From contig JBFMGG010000007.1 in assembly GCA_040752835.1 (NCBI GenBank), forward strand, positions 434,001 through 498,000: a DNA stretch of 64,000 nucleotides, given 5' to 3'. Each line of letters begins with the position of its first letter. Within the stretch, counting starts at the first letter, position 1. Of this stretch, positions 63,242 through 64,000 are shown one piece after another. The position numbers and the translations under genes were made by a program. The notes below the pieces were generated by a model, which did no database searches, had not been told where the DNA came from, and saw nothing but the letters and a program-made list of their open reading frames with translations. The stretch comes from Campylobacterota bacterium (GTDB taxonomy: Bacteria > Campylobacterota > Campylobacteria > Campylobacterales > Sulfurimonadaceae).

Positions 63242-64000
63242 TGAACTGCGCGACCAAAGAGGGCACTTTCCGGTATATGAAGCGTTTCGGTCAATATTCG
63301 AAAGAGTTTTACCGTTTCAACGGGGAGCTCTTTTTCCCTTCGCTGGGACTGGGAACCTTCAAACCCGAGCCGTACCGGGAGGACAATTACATCATCAATT
63401 TTGCTTCGGCGATCCAGACGGCGTTGCGCAGGGGAATCAATCTGATCGATACGGCAATCAACTACCGCTATCAGATCAGCGAACGCGAAATCGCCGAAGC
63501 GCTTCATCCCATGCTCCAAACGGGTGAGATCCGTCGCGACGAGATCATCATCGCTTCCAAAGCCGGGTTTATACCGCTCGATTTCCCGTTTCCCGACAAC
63601 CCCTACGGATGGATACAAGAAAAGATCGTCGACACGGGATTGGCCGGGCGCGACGAGATCATCATCGACCAGCACTGTATGAGCCCGGCCTACTTGCGCT
63701 GGAGCTGCGAGCAGTCTCTGAAGAATCTTGAAATCCCCACCATCGACATCTTTTATCTTCACAATCCCGAAACCCAGCTCGGATACGTCGACAAAGAGAC
63801 GTTTTACGAGCGGATCGAGGGGGCATTCAGGGAATTCGAAGCATTGCGGTCGGAGGGGAAAATCGTCGCGTACGGCGTCGCGTCGTGGAACGGCTTTTTG
63901 TACGAGGAAGAGCATACCGAATACGTGTCGCTGGGTGCCATTGTCAACATTGCCCGCCGCGTCGGCGGGGCGGAACACGGCTTTAAATACCTCCAGGCAC
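63241..64000 (+). CDS. Aldo/keto reductase (N-terminal part, cut by window edge)
   Basis: 253 residues visible, open at 64000. It overlaps the nifU stop by one base (TGATG). Family marks are LGLGTFKPEP, LIDTAINYRYQISERE (catalytic Asp and Tyr region), IIASKAGFIP and IDIFYLHNPETQLG. It reduces carbonyls with NAD(P)H. The longer family form is expected. Its direct link to nifU suggests co-expression only. Confidence 0.85.
   Translation, partial: MNCATKEGTFRYMKRFGQYSKEFYRFNGELFFPSLGLGTFKPEPYREDNYIINFASAIQTALRRGINLIDTAINYRYQISEREIAEALHPMLQTGEIRRDEIIIASKAGFIPLDFPFPDNPYGWIQEKIVDTGLAGRDEIIIDQHCMSPAYLRWSCEQSLKNLEIPTIDIFYLHNPETQLGYVDKETFYERIEGAFREFEALRSEGKIVAYGVASWNGFLYEEEHTEYVSLGAIVNIARRVGGAEHGFKYLQA

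Overview
The window looks like chromosomal DNA of a free-living campylobacterotan (epsilonproteobacterium), closest in style to Sulfuricurvum/Sulfurimonas. The evidence is a three-domain NifU, the carboxyspermidine-type polyamine pair (carboxynorspermidine dehydrogenase and decarboxylase), the gene order aspS-adk and leuD-leuB-TPR-CiaD-like-purU that I recall from Campylobacter, an rpoD with an acidic insert, a sigma-54 promoter in front of flagellar rod genes, and a high density of c-di-GMP and sensor genes. Base composition is around 50% G+C with A+T-rich promoters, usually a clear TATAAT box with a poor -35. I see no rRNA, tRNA, CRISPR array, insertion sequence or prophage. Coding density is very high and many genes overlap by 1-30 bases.

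Layout. 1-2300: lpxD end, a lysozyme-fold secreted protein, a small protein and aspC. 2400-6500: two GGDEF cyclases, an orphan winged-helix protein and an MscS channel. 6485-10290: an envelope locus with two paralogous secreted TPR proteins flanking a FecR-domain protein and a Cys-rich coiled-coil protein. 10347-17600: PAS-GGDEF cyclase, DUF1294, iron alcohol dehydrogenase, thioesterase, ankyrin protein, ferritin-like protein, Crp/Fnr regulator, periplasmic protein, uracil-DNA glycosylase and superoxide reductase. 17746-25100: glyS (a base-composition mosaic), FAD oxidoreductase, NlpC/P60 hydrolase, hemH and a HAD phosphatase. 25133-28030: DUF695-RraB, an MFS-PlsC fusion and dgkA. 28100-34320: carboxynorspermidine dehydrogenase, EAL-HDOD, the AmrA-AmrS-MEMO (AmmeMemoRadiSam) operon and nspC. 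34323-38630: tgt-pdxJ-pdxA plus a coiled-coil protein. 38730-40817: hemL-atpZ and a membrane protein.

40883-43452 is an operon of a c-type-heme (Tll0287-like) histidine kinase and a response regulator with HD-GYP. Then follow rpoD and a partner gene, two FlgF/FlgG-type rod genes under a sigma-54 promoter, a secreted MsrB, and a leucine/formate/tRNA-modification operon (48408-52049) that ends in a 48-codon gene. 52063-57674 holds a possible 27-codon gene, an S24 repressor with an inverted-repeat operator, a lipoprotein endopeptidase, a miniature flagellar-rod-like protein, dapD, an ankyrin protein, htpX and a second 48-codon membrane protein. 57754-64000 holds a MoaB-like protein, two different adenylate kinases in tandem behind aspS, a divergent P-II protein, nifU and an aldo/keto reductase cut by the window edge.

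I do not see an unmistakable new defence or biosynthetic system. The best candidates for undescribed biology are the TPR/FecR/TPR-PDZ envelope locus with its duplicated two-cysteine domain, the mosaic glyS, the divergent P-II protein beside nifU, the tandem adenylate kinases, and several unannotated small proteins.
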